Assembly (NCBI GenBank): GCA_016801885.1
Contig: CM028899.1
Location: forward strand, 16,259,501 to 16,323,500
From: Toxotes chatareus
Lineage: Eukaryota; Chordata; Actinopteri; Toxotidae
DNA length: 64,000 nt
Reading direction: 5' to 3'
The position numbers were made by a program, and so were the translations under genes. Shown piece after piece: positions 11,503 to 22,149 of this stretch (its first letter is position 1; the number at the start of each line of letters is the position of its first letter). The notes beneath the pieces were generated by a model. It saw only the letters and a list, made by a program, of their open reading frames with translations. It was not told the origin of the DNA and did not search any database.

Positions 11503-12460
11503 GGGGAAAATGTGACTGACTGTTGTGAGGATTGTTGGTGTCAGACAGGCTGGTTTGAGTATTTCTCATTATGACTTCTGATCTCCTGGGATTTTCACAC
11601 AGAACTATCTCTAGAGGTGAACTCAGAATGCGTGAAAAGCAAAAACGACCAGTGAGCAGCAGCTCTACAGACAGAAAAGAAAACGCCTTGTTGATGAGAG
11701 AGATTAGAGGAGAATGGCCATACCGGTTGGTGCTGAGAGAATGGCTAGGGTAACTCAGATACCCACCCTTTACAACTGTGATGAACAGAAAAGCATCTCA
11801 GAGCACACAACGCATTGAATCTTTAGGCACATGGATGACAAAAGCAGAAGACCACATCAGGTTCCACTCCTCCCAGACTGCTGAATACTGGAAAAATGTA
11901 GCCCGGTCTGATAAATCTGGCTTTCTGCTGAGGCAGCAAACATTAGGGTCAGAATTTAGTATCAACAGTGTGAATCCATTGACCCAGCCTGCCTTGTGTC
12001 AACAGCCCTGACTGGTGGTGGTGAAATGTGAATGTTTTCTTGGCTCCTTAATATCAATCAATCATGGTCTGAGTGCCACAGCCTGATCTGAGTATTGTTG
12101 CGGATGATGTTCATCCCTGCATGGTCACAGTTTACCATCTCCTAAAAGCTGCTTCAAACATGATAATGCTCCACATCACAAAACAAAAGTTGTTGCTTTC
12201 AGGGTTTCATGAACGTGACAGTGAACTTCAGCGGCCTCTTCAGTCACCAGATCTGATTTCAGTAGAGCACTGTCAGGATGTGGCAGCAGAGGAGATTAGC
12301 AGCTTTTCAGCTCAGCTGCACATTCAGGCTTGAATCTGCAGAAATGATGTGATTAAATCATGTCAACATGGAGAGGAATCGTAAAGGAAAGTTTCCATTA
12401 TCTTGTGGAATCAATGACACAAAGAATCAGGGCTGTTTTGAGAGCAAAGGAAGGACCTAC
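11503..12460 (+). pseudogene. Tc1-like transposase pseudogene
   Basis: Remnant of a DD34E transposase, normally about 340 residues. The recognisable pieces fall in several reading frames. The DNA-binding helix-turn-helix DLLGFSHRTISR is at 11580-11615. The WKNVARSDKS block holds the first catalytic Asp at 11907-11909. An H-D-N-A-P block holds the second Asp at 12162-12164, in a frame shifted from its neighbours. SPDLISVEH holds the catalytic Glu at 12265-12267. The family segment that normally joins the two halves before WKNVA (about 60 bp after the cactcctcccag word) is missing, and smaller deletions follow near 12020-12060. All three acidic residues survive at codon level, but no continuous frame joins them. 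No function is expected. Confidence 0.88.
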
Positions 12461-12480
12461 ACACTTTATTATTATGGTGT

Positions 12481-12503
12481 TCTAATAAAGTGCTTGGTGA
12501 GTG
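12481..12503 (+). repeat. 3' terminal inverted repeat of the Tc1-like element
   Basis: The element ends ...aataaagtgcttggtgagtg, followed by TA at 12504-12505. The aataaag inside it is part of the family's conserved end and doubles as a polyadenylation-like word. Confidence 0.8.
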
Positions 12504-13259
12504 TATACACTACATGCATTTCTCGCACTGTGGACCTTTATCTTTCTCAGTTGTCATTCTTCATGATTTCATACATCACCAAAATAACATCTATGTACTT
12601 TTTCCCAGAACTGTTGACACAGCGGCTTTGCTGAATGTGCAGGTTGCAGTCACCTCGTGAGCAGTGGTTGAAGACATAATGTCCTTTGATGAGTGCACCG
12701 TGTTGCTTGCACAAAGGCCAAAGATAGTCATAGATTTCTGTTTTATTTTTCAATATTTCATTGATCAGCATTTACTTCTCAGATAATGCTCTGGCACTTC
12801 AGTTTCTGTGCTGAGTTTTTTTTTTTTTCTTTTCATGTGTATCAGCTATCTCTTTATCAATCAGATAAGTTGCAAAACATCTTACTCATCAAGACGATGG
12901 TGAAATGTCACAATTTGTCACTTTTGAACGTCTGTGGTTTTTATTTTTCAGTGGTTTGCTTTATGTGTGTGCATGTGTGTGTTCAAAGTGACCATGCCAC
13001 CTAGTGGCACTCCAGTCACAGCTCTAGCTTTGCATGGGGTAAGCTTACACTTACGCCAACACAACTTTCCTATCTGACTGCACAACAAAGTCACATTCTC
13101 TGAAGATGAAGGCAAAGGCCTCTGACAGGCTGCAGAGCTGATAACAGGGTTGAAAGGCTCGACTGAAGTTTACAGCCTGAGTGATCAGGGCCGTGACGAC
13201 CCCTCTGTTTCCTCCTCTATTCTTGATCCCCAAACCAAAACCTCTCAGCATATGAAAAT
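12504..13259. other. Unique AT-rich DNA after the transposon
   Basis: Unique sequence with a T run at about 12817-12829 and a short TG-rich patch near 12965-12980. No gene or recognised repeat. Confidence 0.6.
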
Positions 13260-13620
13260 ACTGTCAGGGCCCCCAGACCGTAACCACCCTTGTAAAACAC
13301 ACATTCTCTGACCCCTGTGTCATTAGGAACTGTGTGAGGGAGAGGCCTCCACCTGGGCCAGATGTGTGTGAGTCTTAAGGCCTGCAGCCGCTTAAGTAGC
13401 GCTGGGCTGCCTGGGTTAATTGTGGACAGTAGGAACCTGGGTTATCCCCACTGTCTGGGACTCACAACCTGCACCAGATGCCTGACCTTCATTAGCCAGG
13501 TCACAGCGGGCTCACTGGTCCTAATTTTGCCGCGCTCGCCGGAGGAAACCCACAGTGATTTTTAATGAGCAAGCTGTCGGGATATTTAGAGCCCCAAATA
13601 TCTCACTCTCCCTGCTTCAC
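13260..13620. promoter_or_regulatory. GC-richer enhancer-like block
   Basis: Compositionally distinct from its AT-rich flanks. It combines an NKX2-type word (cttaagtag, about 13392-13400) with homeodomain words (ttaattg, tcattag, tttttaatgag) and a CpG-containing stretch (gccgcgctcgccgg). No convincing open frame. A conserved enhancer is a reasonable guess; only alignment could show it. Confidence 0.25.
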
Positions 13621-14039
13621 TCAGCGTGTTTCCTACTGCACCAACTCAAGAGCTGAACACATCCACTGTTTGGCTGCTTGATATGTGTCAGAGTCATATT
13701 AAAAACTCGTTACATATCTTGTAGGTTAATATCTGTGGAAAAGCCTTGAGTGTATGCACCAGGGTTTAGTATAAGGCTGCTTTCACGACGCTGCTCACTG
13801 TAGCATAAACGCAGCATTGTCTCCCTACAGTGCTGTCTGTGTAAAAGCAGCGCTCACTGTTCAGTATCAGCCGCAGCAGGGAAGTGTGTGTTTTTCTGTG
13901 TATAACACTATAAGCCCTGATTGGACATGTCACTGATGGCTGATGGGGGGTCCCTGGGCACTAAATGACCCATCACCTCCCTGGACGAGCTTCATCTGTC
14001 TCTTTCTTGTTCACTCTCGCTTTCCCTCTTCTTCTTCAG

Positions 14040-14219
14040 CCCCTTAAGAGGCCCGCTGCAGTTTTCGCTGCAGACCCAGGGGTCAGATGGAAAACATACA
14101 CTCATAAACAGCATCTATTATTCATGCCTTACAGCCCGGTGATCCACTCACAGCAACGCACTGGCTGGAACAGCTGTCCAGCCGCTCCAGTCACTGACAG
14201 AGAGATAGGACCAGTATAA
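14040..14219 (+). other. Possible terminal exon after a strong 3' splice site
   Basis: About 40 bases of pyrimidine end in cttcttcttcag at 14039, a textbook acceptor. The frame starting at 14040 stays open for 59 codons to a TAA at 14217-14219. The translation (starting PLKRPAAVFAADPGV) matches no domain I know. There is no donor, no obvious poly-A signal close by and no partner exon. Chance is the likeliest explanation. Confidence 0.15.
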
Positions 14220-14890
14220 CAGCAACATGTTTTCAAGTACATTCAAGTTAATATATGGCTGCTTTAACCAGCTGCAGTTATAGTTGCTGCAACTGACTGA
14301 GATAAACACATCTGCGTTGCATCTGTGTTCAGAATAAGGCACTCCTCCGCACTTTTGACAGCGAGTACATTTTCATAAAGCTGATGATGATCACTCATTG
14401 TAAATACACTGTTTGTATTGTTGCCTTTTTCTAATCAACTGGCTCAAAACATTGGGCACAAAAATGAGTCATTTGAGTATTATGAAGTCCTCTGTTGATG
14501 TCTAACAGGGGCAATTAGGACTTTTCCAGCGTAGCGATTGTGTCATTTGACAATGTTAGCAGTTTTGTGTGTAAGTGTGGGCCCAGCTTGGCCCAGAGTT
14601 GACAGTGTGTTAGTGTACTAATCCATTAGGGGCCCCAAAGGCCCTGTGATTACACACACTGCTAATACACACATTGGAGCTGCTTTTCTTCAGAGACTTT
14701 TGCTGATGGTATCAGCGGCAGCTTGGGTGGATTTGGTGTGTGACTGTTAGAGGTGGACGGGTGGGGCAGATGGATATTTGTGCCTGTATGTGCAACTGGG
14801 GTCTGGGAGCACGTAATGCTTTCATTTAGGTCAGAGGAGAGAGCGATTCTCGTCTACCCCTTGACACCCCACCCTCACCCACCCCCACAG

Positions 14891-14960
14891 GCTCCTGCAA
14901 CACCCCCTCTAACCCCCTTTTTCTTCCCGACCCCACCCAACCTTCACAGCGAGCTCAGCG
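14891..14960 (+). other. Possible 70-nt or 11-nt exon
   Basis: Two pyrimidine-rich acceptors, ending at 14890 (acccccacag) and 14949 (ccttcacag), precede one strong donor, gtaagtgac at 14961. Either 14891-14960 or the 11-base 14950-14960 could be spliced. The larger version reads as a proline-rich peptide. The surrounding C-rich tract can by itself create acceptor-like sites, so this is weak. Confidence 0.15.
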
Positions 14961-14969
14961 GTAAGTGAC

Positions 14970-15250
14970 TCCCGCTAACGACCTCTAATGATTTTAATCG
15001 TCCGCAATCAGGCGCAGGAGTCATGAATCTCTGGACGAGAGACAGAGAGACAAGACAGACAGAGAGAGGGAGAGGGAGTGCGTTTTCTTTGGCGGGGCAG
15101 CGGAGCAACAGAATGGTGGTCATATGGAGTGTAGGAGCCTGGCACAATTACCTCCAGAGTCCATGGGAACATGACTCCCAAATCCAAAGCAGGGAGACGG
15201 GGAATGGGAGCGCCGTTCCGGCTCAAGCAGGCTTGATTTGTTGGCTGCCC
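14970..15250. promoter_or_regulatory. Enhancer-like block with homeodomain words
   Basis: Follows the C-rich tract and contains ctctaatgattttaatcg, a close pair of homeodomain-type sites, plus CpG-containing words (gtccgcaatcaggcgcag) and a GA-rich run (15038-15075). The open frames on both strands are unrecognisable. The regulatory reading is inference from motif clustering. Confidence 0.22.
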
Positions 15251-15719
15251 GCTGTGATATCTGTAACAGGAGAATCTCAAGTCTTCGTTGTGTAATTTGA
15301 CAGTCAGTTTCCAACTCATCACTGCAACCCTGTGTAAGGACATGTCCCCGCAGTGATTTCAGTGCTCTGCCTTGATGATTTTAAGTTTTGGTTGTGGTTC
15401 ATTGACTAAGGGAGAAACAGAGGAATGGAGATACTAAGAGAAAAAGACAGAGTTAGATCTACAGGAAAAAGCTAGACGTTGGTAGACGTAAATGAAACAA
15501 GAAGACATCTTTGCTTCAGTCTGTGGGAACCGTCAGTAACACCTATAACCCCCAAAAAAAGCATGCAAATATATAAACACAAATTCATATGCAGACTAAA
15601 TATAAACCTCCCTGCCTGCAAACATTCTTTTTTCACTTTTCACTTCTCCAAAACAATAAAAAAAAACATTACATCCACATCCTCCCTTATGATAAAAATA
15701 TAACTTGCAACATTGACTG

Positions 15720-16020
15720 ATTCTCAGTGGAGCTCCACATTGGGAACACAGCGAGGTTGTTTGCGGCTGCTGAGGGAGCCAGAGAGGAGGGGAGCTGGGA
15801 AGAGGGGAGGGGTGCATTTGAGCAGGGCCCTGCCAGAGCCGCATGAAGCGGGACCACCCAGGGTGGCGTCAGGAGCTTGGCAGGGGTTCAGGGAGGTTGG
15901 TCGGCGGGCCGGCTGGCAGCCCGTACCCAGGGCTGAGGCAGCAGGCACTCTGAGGCCCTGCCAGAGTGGACGGAGATATTCAGCTCAGCCCACAAAGGCC
16001 ACTTCAGCCTCCCACAGCAT
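15720..16020. other. GC-rich block without a supportable gene
   Basis: One of the most GC-rich parts of the window, open in several frames on both strands (for example 15713-16105 on plus). Overlapping open frames on opposite strands come from few AT-rich stop codons, not from coding. The plus-strand product is Arg/Gly/Pro-rich and ends in a TG-repeat Cys-Val string. It may be a GC-rich regulatory element. Confidence 0.4.
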
Positions 16021-16972
16021 AACACAGCAGAGCCACAGTGATAGGGAGTGTGTGTGTGTTTGTGTGTCCGTCCATGTAGGTGGGGTAGAGTCTGGGGCAA
16101 GTTGAGGGATATTTTTAGGAACTAGTTTCCCCAGATATAAGAGACCTCCCGTATGGAAATTAAGAGGTTAAACCAGAAAATGTTTATTCATGAGAAGCCC
16201 GTGGAGCAGCCTTCTAGTATCTATCTTAAGATGTTTTTGATCTGCTGAAGAGTACAGTATGTTACTCAGCAATACAGGAAACACTGTCCCTCCTTTCTCT
16301 GCACAGCTACTAGTACAAGCACAGTAAATGTTAACCAGTTCCTCTCCACTGCCCCCACAATGGTCGATCAGGCTGCAAAACAAAGACTTTCCCCTTGTGT
16401 TCATCTCCTCCAGTGGGGCCAGTCATTTCATCGCAGCACTTACAGCTTATAAACTCCTTGACAAATCACATTAGTATTTAGCTTCTCTCAGCAGTTTACT
16501 ACCTTGCTGCCAAAGTATCGTTTATCACCCAGTAATTCACTTTACTAGGTAAATTCACTTTGGTAGGTCTGTTGGGTCTGTCTGCTGCAGCGGATGTCAG
16601 AGGAGAGGGGATGCTGTTCGAACACCTTCAGAAATGTTTTGTAAAGTCGAGCATTAAAATGATTGTTGGTCACATCATGTGTTCTCTAAAAACTATAAAC
16701 AGTGACAGGAAACAGTTTTGCTGCTGTCAAGTCATCTGGACACGTACACTGTATATTTTCAGCCTCGCTTTTTCTCTTCCTCTCTTTTTCCCATGAGAGG
16801 ACCAGTGTGCATCAGGCCTGATTCCATTTAAGGCTTATAAAACTTTCTCTAACACAGAATAATATTTGCTGTCAAGCTTTTATTGAATTATGCCAGCAGA
16901 GGAAAAAAAAAAAAAAACACCAGAAGGATGTGTAGGCTCCAGAAGCACTAATCTTTGTTTACAAGACTGACT

Positions 16973-16991
16973 TGGCGTGGCGTGGCGTGGC
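16973..16991. repeat. Short GGCGT pentanucleotide tandem
   Basis: Three perfect GGCGT units plus a partial fourth. Confidence 0.85.
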
Positions 16992-19900
16992 TCTCTGTAC
17001 GTTACTCAAATGTTTTCTGCTGCTTATAGATAAAACAATTATTCTTCTGAGATACTGTATCAATACAACCAGTGTCATTCCTCCATATTGGTGCCAGTTG
17101 CAGTTGTTTTGTTTTTGTGTGTCTTTTTTTTTTTTTTTTCCAAGAACTTATCTTCCATGTTTTTCATTATTCTAACACGGACTTGAACAAAACATTTTGG
17201 TCCACTGAGACCTATAAATCCTGTGGAATCTGAGTAAATGTCACACACACACACCATAATGTCAGTTGCTGTCACACACACTAGTTTGAAGTGATTTCTT
17301 TGTTTCTAATAAAAATGTTTTAGCACAATTTAATTCTTGACTTGTGAAAATAAAATCATTAGACTACATCTAACAAAGACAGAAGAGAAGACAAACAGCT
17401 TTTTTTTTTCTAACTATCTGCACGAAAGTTACCTTCCAGCTTATTTACATGTTCAGGAAGTGCATTCAGCTGAGAACAAGACAACAGTAACATGCAACAC
17501 AGTGTTACAGCAATTATATTTGAGAAGTAAGATTTAAGGCATAAATGAAATCAGGCCTTTATTTCTGTAAATGATTAGTGTGGTACACTGTTTGATATTA
17601 GTGGGCTGGAAGCATCATGTTCTGACACTTTAATGGAAAAGGCTGAAGAATGTCTTGCTGAATGCAAACTGCCACTTATCACCGAGGCTCGTTTCTCTGT
17701 CTTTGTCTGTGGCTAACAACTCTCTATCTTAAAGATGGAGGCGCAAGTCATTTGTAGATCAAACGCATGTGAAAAGAAATGTCAGATAATAAATACTGTT
17801 ATAGTTATGATGATATCTGTCTTTCAGTGTCTTATCAGAATTGATTGTTTTTGAGTAGCTGAATTGTTAGTCTTAATAAATTATTCAGGGGTTTAAGTGT
17901 AGTCACATTTCCTGGTGACTGTGAAGCTGTTTAGTTCAGTAGCTGTTTGTTTTGACATATGTATGGATCACTCTGCCAACTGTATAATGTGATTTTAATC
18001 CGAGTGTTTTCTGTTGTGTTAGAAGACAGTTTCATATATTTGTTCATACTCTAAAAATTAAAGACCCTAGCCTTTAAACTGTGTTTTTTAAAATAAATGA
18101 ATATATAGTTTGGTACTGGGAAACCTGTCGGTGTAGTTGTGGTTCCAAAACAACAAAGGTAGAGGCTGCAGGGAGCAGCGTCCTCTTTCCTGAGCTGGCA
18201 CACTGCTCTTCCTGCTTCTGCATCTTGTTTGAGTTGAGTGGAGCTCATGCAGGGCATGGCAGGTGTTTGACTGATCTCCATAGCCTATTTCCCCAGGCCG
18301 TTTATCACTGTCACAGCCACAGCCCAAATCAAACTCTCCCCCCTCAGTCTCTCTGCCTCCAGCGGCCAGCTTTCTTAAAGATTAACAGATCTGCTCCAGC
18401 CACTGCTCCCTGTGTTTTTTCCTCTGTCCACCTTTCACTTGGTGCTGTCTGTTCACCTCATCACCTGTGTTGCTTCTCTCTTGCCCCACGCTGTTCCCCA
18501 TTCTCTCACTGTCAGCTCGCTGGTCCTGTCCCCATCCGTCAGCACAGATAAATTGCCCCAATCTTTCCCCTTTGCCCCCCTCTACGATACATTTGCAATT
18601 AATTTATTTTGCCTTGGATTCTTCTCCCCGTGCCTCTCTTTCCCCTTGATCCCGAGTGGAGCAGTCTGGAAATGATTTTGACGCTTTAGTTGTAGCGTGC
18701 AGCTGCCTATTGGGGACATTTTGCACTCCCTGACTTTTTATTACGAGGGAAATGCCATAATAGGTTGTGAGGGAAAGATCGTTTAATAGACAATTGCAAA
18801 AGGATTTTTTTTTCTATAACTGTAAAGCTTTTAAGTACTGCAGTTGTAAACACGGCAGCTGTTTTGGAAGGGGGTGTTGCCCTGTTTATTTGCCTTAATA
18901 GATGATATAATCAGGGTGTGGCCTGCAAGAATAATGCAGAAACGCATGTGTGTGCTTCCTGTATGATACGGAAGTGGTCAGCTAAGGTAGCTTTAAAGTT
19001 GTGAATGCATGAACTCTGAGGTTTTGCTGTGTTAGAGGCCCTCCACCCTGACACTTCTCCCCACCCTGCTCATCTCATGCTGGCACTTCTACTAAAACAC
19101 ACACTGACCCTCACATCTACTGCCAACATTCAGCTGAGCAGGCAAATCACTTCTGGCACTTCTGAAGAAAAGAAAACATTAGTGGCAACCACAGGCCAAA
19201 AATATTATAGCACATCTCTACTTCCATCATCATTTTTTTCTAACTGAATAATTATGTACGTGTGTGATTAGATATTTAGCTTTAGTGTCAGAACAAGTCC
19301 ACTTTAATTCCTAGATGTGGCCTTACAAATCCCATGTAACAGCAGTTTTCAAAAACATTCTTACAACTGAGGTAGAAGTCATTTCATTACTATCATGGCT
19401 TTATAATATAAATTTTAAAATGTATTTACTTTCATCTCATCTCATTATAATACTCTTTCCTGTTATTATAACACTTAAAACAGTCCAGAACAGTCCTTAT
19501 TTATTTGTGTATTTACTTGGAGGACGGTGATGACGGAAAACCAGTTTAAGAAATTTCACATACAGTACGATGTCATTTTGCAGCCCAGTTATTTACTGTA
19601 CACTGAGACTGTCCTCATTGTGGGAACAACATTTGTTCTTTGTGTTTTGTAATTTAGTCTCGAGGATCAGTTTTACACTCAAAAAAAACTGTCACAGCCA
19701 CGCCTGCGCTACCTCAAATACACCTGGGTATATTTCCTGTCATTGACCCTGTGGGTTGTGTTTGCCCTGCAGATGTTTAATCTACACTCAGCAGCAGCAG
19801 CACCTTTAGCTGTTTGCTGGTAATCTGTCAAACCAAGTGAAAGCCATAATTAACCTTCAGAGAGACACCAGACACTCTGACATCAGATTTCACAACCTAC

Positions 19901-20650
19901 ACTCTGGCGTACACCCCGACGTTACGGACTGTTTCAAACACATTGCAAAACCTTATATTTAAGTAAAAATAGAGTTATGGACTATTGAAGCATCTGTGAG
20001 AATTAAAATGGTTTAAAAATAAAATGATATTTTCACACATGGACAGATGCTGTGGTGGAATACCGTGGAGAAAACTCCTGCAGATAGTGAGAACTCTTCC
20101 CGCTTTACAGCCAATTATGTGGCCACTGGTCAAACAGTTGTTTATATCGCCACCACTTTGGTCGATTTGTTACCCTCCCTCCATATTTCAAGTGCATGTG
20201 TATGTATGTGTTTGTGTGTGTGTTGTGAGCGTGTGTGTGCGCCATCCCACAGTCCCACAGCCTAGTGGTCGTCTGGTGGTTTTAGGGGGGGAATCTCCAC
20301 CTCAAGTACAAAGTTGGCTAATTGCCCCCCACAGCCACACCACACACCCATACAGACACACACAAACACACACACACGCCAGTATTCTCTGTTGTTCTGC
20401 TGGTTGGAGGGAGGAGGAGAGGATTAATCCTAATTGCGGTGTGTGGGAGCCTGGAGAGAGGCCAGGATTACTGGGGGCTTCTCCTTGATCCACAGAGATG
20501 CTGATGGTAATGCTCCCTGCCCATCCCATCCTTTGGCAGCTGCCTGCGCCGTGTGCGCATATGCATCGGACACACGCCATTCCCACGCACACATACAGCG
20601 GAGTACAGTTTCATGAACACAGCAAGCACATAAGTATAGGTTCTGTGTCC

Positions 20651-20674
20651 TGAATCACCAGGGTTGGTGATTCA
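20651..20674. repeat. Perfect 10-bp hairpin with GGGT loop
   Basis: tgaatcacca - gggt - tggtgattca: both arms are exact reverse complements around a 4-nt loop. It could form a cruciform or an RNA hairpin. There is no T run after it, and the stem is too short for a typical miRNA precursor. Confidence 0.8.
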
Positions 20675-20889
20675 CTTCTCCCAGTGCAACCTTAGCCTCT
20701 CTCTGAGCGTGTGTGAGGCCGTGGCCTTGCGTCAGGGCTGCTGCGCTGCTGTTTATGTCTGCTGTCGTGTACGCAGGCTACACCCCCAGCTGACGCACTA
20801 CTACCTCCGTGGGGTTTAACAAGTCAACAGTGGGAGACGCATTTAGCCCTCAGAGCACTGTCTGCTCATTCATTGTGACTTTGTAGACC

Positions 20890-20906
20890 TTTTTTTTTTT
20901 TTTTTT
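20890..20906. repeat. Poly-T tract (T17)
   Basis: Uninterrupted T run about 40 bp upstream of a fold-back repeat copy. No LINE or SINE body is recognisable next to it. Confidence 0.9.
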
Positions 20907-20947
20907 CCAACTTTGAGAGTAGCCAAAAGTGTATATGCACTCATATT

Positions 20948-21135
20948 GTTAGTAAGGCTGTTTGACAGAGCCAGGCTGGCCGATTCCCCCGTTTCAAGTC
21001 TTTATGCTAAACTAAGCTAACTGGACGTAGCTTCATATTTAATGTACAGACCAGGGAAGTGGTGTTAATCTCCTCACATAACTCTCAGCAAGAAGGTCAA
21101 TAGGTGTATTTCCGAAAATGCTGAAATATTCCTTT
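20948..21135 (+). mobile_element. Fold-back MITE-like repeat, copy 1 (partial)
   Basis: Shares ordered words with the other two copies: gacagagccaggctgg, ctttatgctaaactaagctaact, tagcttcatattta, gtacaga, then the terminal arm ctcctcacataactctcagcaag ... ccgaaaatgctgaaatattccttta. The 5' arm is missing, so only the core and 3' arm remain. I recognise this as a high-copy percomorph repeat. Its superfamily cannot be assigned from sequence alone. Confidence 0.72.
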
Positions 21136-22013
21136 ATTGAGTGTTCCACATTTTTGTTTTATCTGCACTTTCTCTTTTATTCCTCTTTCATTTCTGCATT
21201 TATTCACAGTTGTAAATATGCATGTGTGCAAGTATCCAAAATAACTAGTAACATCATTGGTATCATGAACTTTAAACCTATTTTCATAACCATCATTTTT
21301 AAGGCCACGTGAATGAAAACAGGTCCCTCTTGTGAAGTTTCTCCCTTCTAGCATGGAGCCCCAACCCAGACCTTTTCTGCCCCGTCAGGCCTCTCCACCA
21401 TTATACTGGCTGTTGTGTGAGAAGCCGCAGGCCTGCCCTCCTCCCTTAACAAAATCATGTCAAAAAGCAATTAATATCTTAATACCTCCATCAGCGCCAA
21501 CCGCCAAGCCGCCAAAAGGCCCGACTCTTTGTTTTTTCCACCTCGGTGTCGGCTGCTGTGCTGCTCTCGCCTGGCCCGTGGTTTCCTCGGTTTCATTTCC
21601 CAGTGCCCCGGTGGTCAGCTGTGGTTTTCCAGGGGGCATGGGGGTAGGACGTTGTGGGCAGGAAGGTCCTCCACTCTCCGTGAGCATTAAGTACTACTCT
21701 CCAGGCCTGAGAGCTCCAGTGGCCACAGCCCTGGCCCCATCTAATGCAACGGCCCACGGATCAGACCTGACCAGAGACACTCATCCACTCTACAGGCTTT
21801 CCATCCATTAAGAACACACCAGTATAATGGTTGACACCTCTGATTATAGCAGTGGATTTGATCTCTGGGGATGTTTACTAGGTTGAACTGGGTGTTTTCT
21901 CATTTATTTGATTGTCGAACCAGTTTGTGAGGACCTTGCTGAGCAGCACTGCTCTGCGGTGTGTAGTTGTTGTGTCTGGAGCAAGAATTACTTTTGCATT
22001 TTTCCTCTTACAG
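21136..22013. other. Unique DNA including a GC-rich block (21340-21800)
   Basis: The GC-rich block opens the longest frame of the window (21332-21811, plus, 159 codons). It is Pro/Ser-rich and unlike any domain I know, with a minus-strand open frame overlapping it. Homeodomain words (gcaattaatatcttaatac, catccattaag) suggest a regulatory element. No gene supported. Confidence 0.45.
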
Positions 22014-22149
22014 CTCGAGGCATGTCGTAAAATGATTAATGATGTTGTCTCTTCTGCTCTTAAGCCACATAAGTTGAAAATGCTGACATGGCCATTTGTT
22101 TTGTCTTTGCATAGCTTATATGAGCTTATGTTGCACAAGCACCAGCCAG
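22014..22149 (+). other. Possible 136-nt internal exon
   Basis: A strong acceptor (catttttcctcttacag, ending at 22013) and a strong donor (cagccag/gtaata at 22150) bracket 136 bases. They are open in the frame beginning LEACRKMINDVVSSALKPHK. The length, site quality and open frame are all normal for a vertebrate internal exon. I recognise no domain, and no neighbouring exon was found. It lies within a longer open frame (21912-22307), so openness alone is weak evidence. Confidence 0.25.

Larger units (their letters stand above)
11279..12503 (+). mobile_element. Decayed Tc1-like DNA transposon
   Basis: Tc1/mariner elements move by cut-and-paste using a DDE transposase and insert at TA. This copy reads on the plus strand. 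The 5' inverted repeat starts cactcactgagcactgtaat at 11331. The 3' repeat ends taataaagtgcttggtgagtg at 12503 and is followed by TA (12504-12505). Between them the sequence follows the typical fish Tc1 order: non-coding leader (11380-11467), helix-turn-helix region, catalytic domain and 3' tail with aataaag. Frameshifts and deletions make it immobile. The 5' tip appears to have turned into a long CA tract (11279-11332), so the original boundary may be TA at 11277-11278. I am confident of the class; the exact subfamily needs a Repbase/Dfam match. Confidence 0.9.
16101..20947. other. Unique non-coding DNA
   Basis: AT-rich with homopolymers: A15 at 16903-16917, T16 at 17124-17139 and T tracts near 17400 and 18806. 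A short GGCGT pentamer repeat lies at 16973-16991. Long pyrimidine-rich stretches at 18290-18660 open frames of up to 156 codons with no recognisable domain. GT/CA-rich patches occur at 20196-20242 and 20335-20378. A perfect 10-bp hairpin is at 20651-20674. No gene supported. Confidence 0.55.

Noticed and set aside
15713..16105. 130-codon plus-strand open frame
   Set aside because: GC-rich DNA open on both strands; the tail is a TG-repeat string.
18081..18551. 156-codon plus-strand open frame
   Set aside because: Lies in pyrimidine-rich DNA and is Ser/Cys/His-rich without a recognisable domain; a second frame in the same direction is also open.
20024..20488. 154-codon plus-strand open frame
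   Set aside because: Its middle is TG- and CA-repeat translation; the ends match nothing.
21332..21811. Longest open frame in the window (159 codons, plus)
   Set aside because: Pro/Ser-rich, no domain, overlapped by an open frame on the other strand in GC-rich DNA, and no splice or promoter support.
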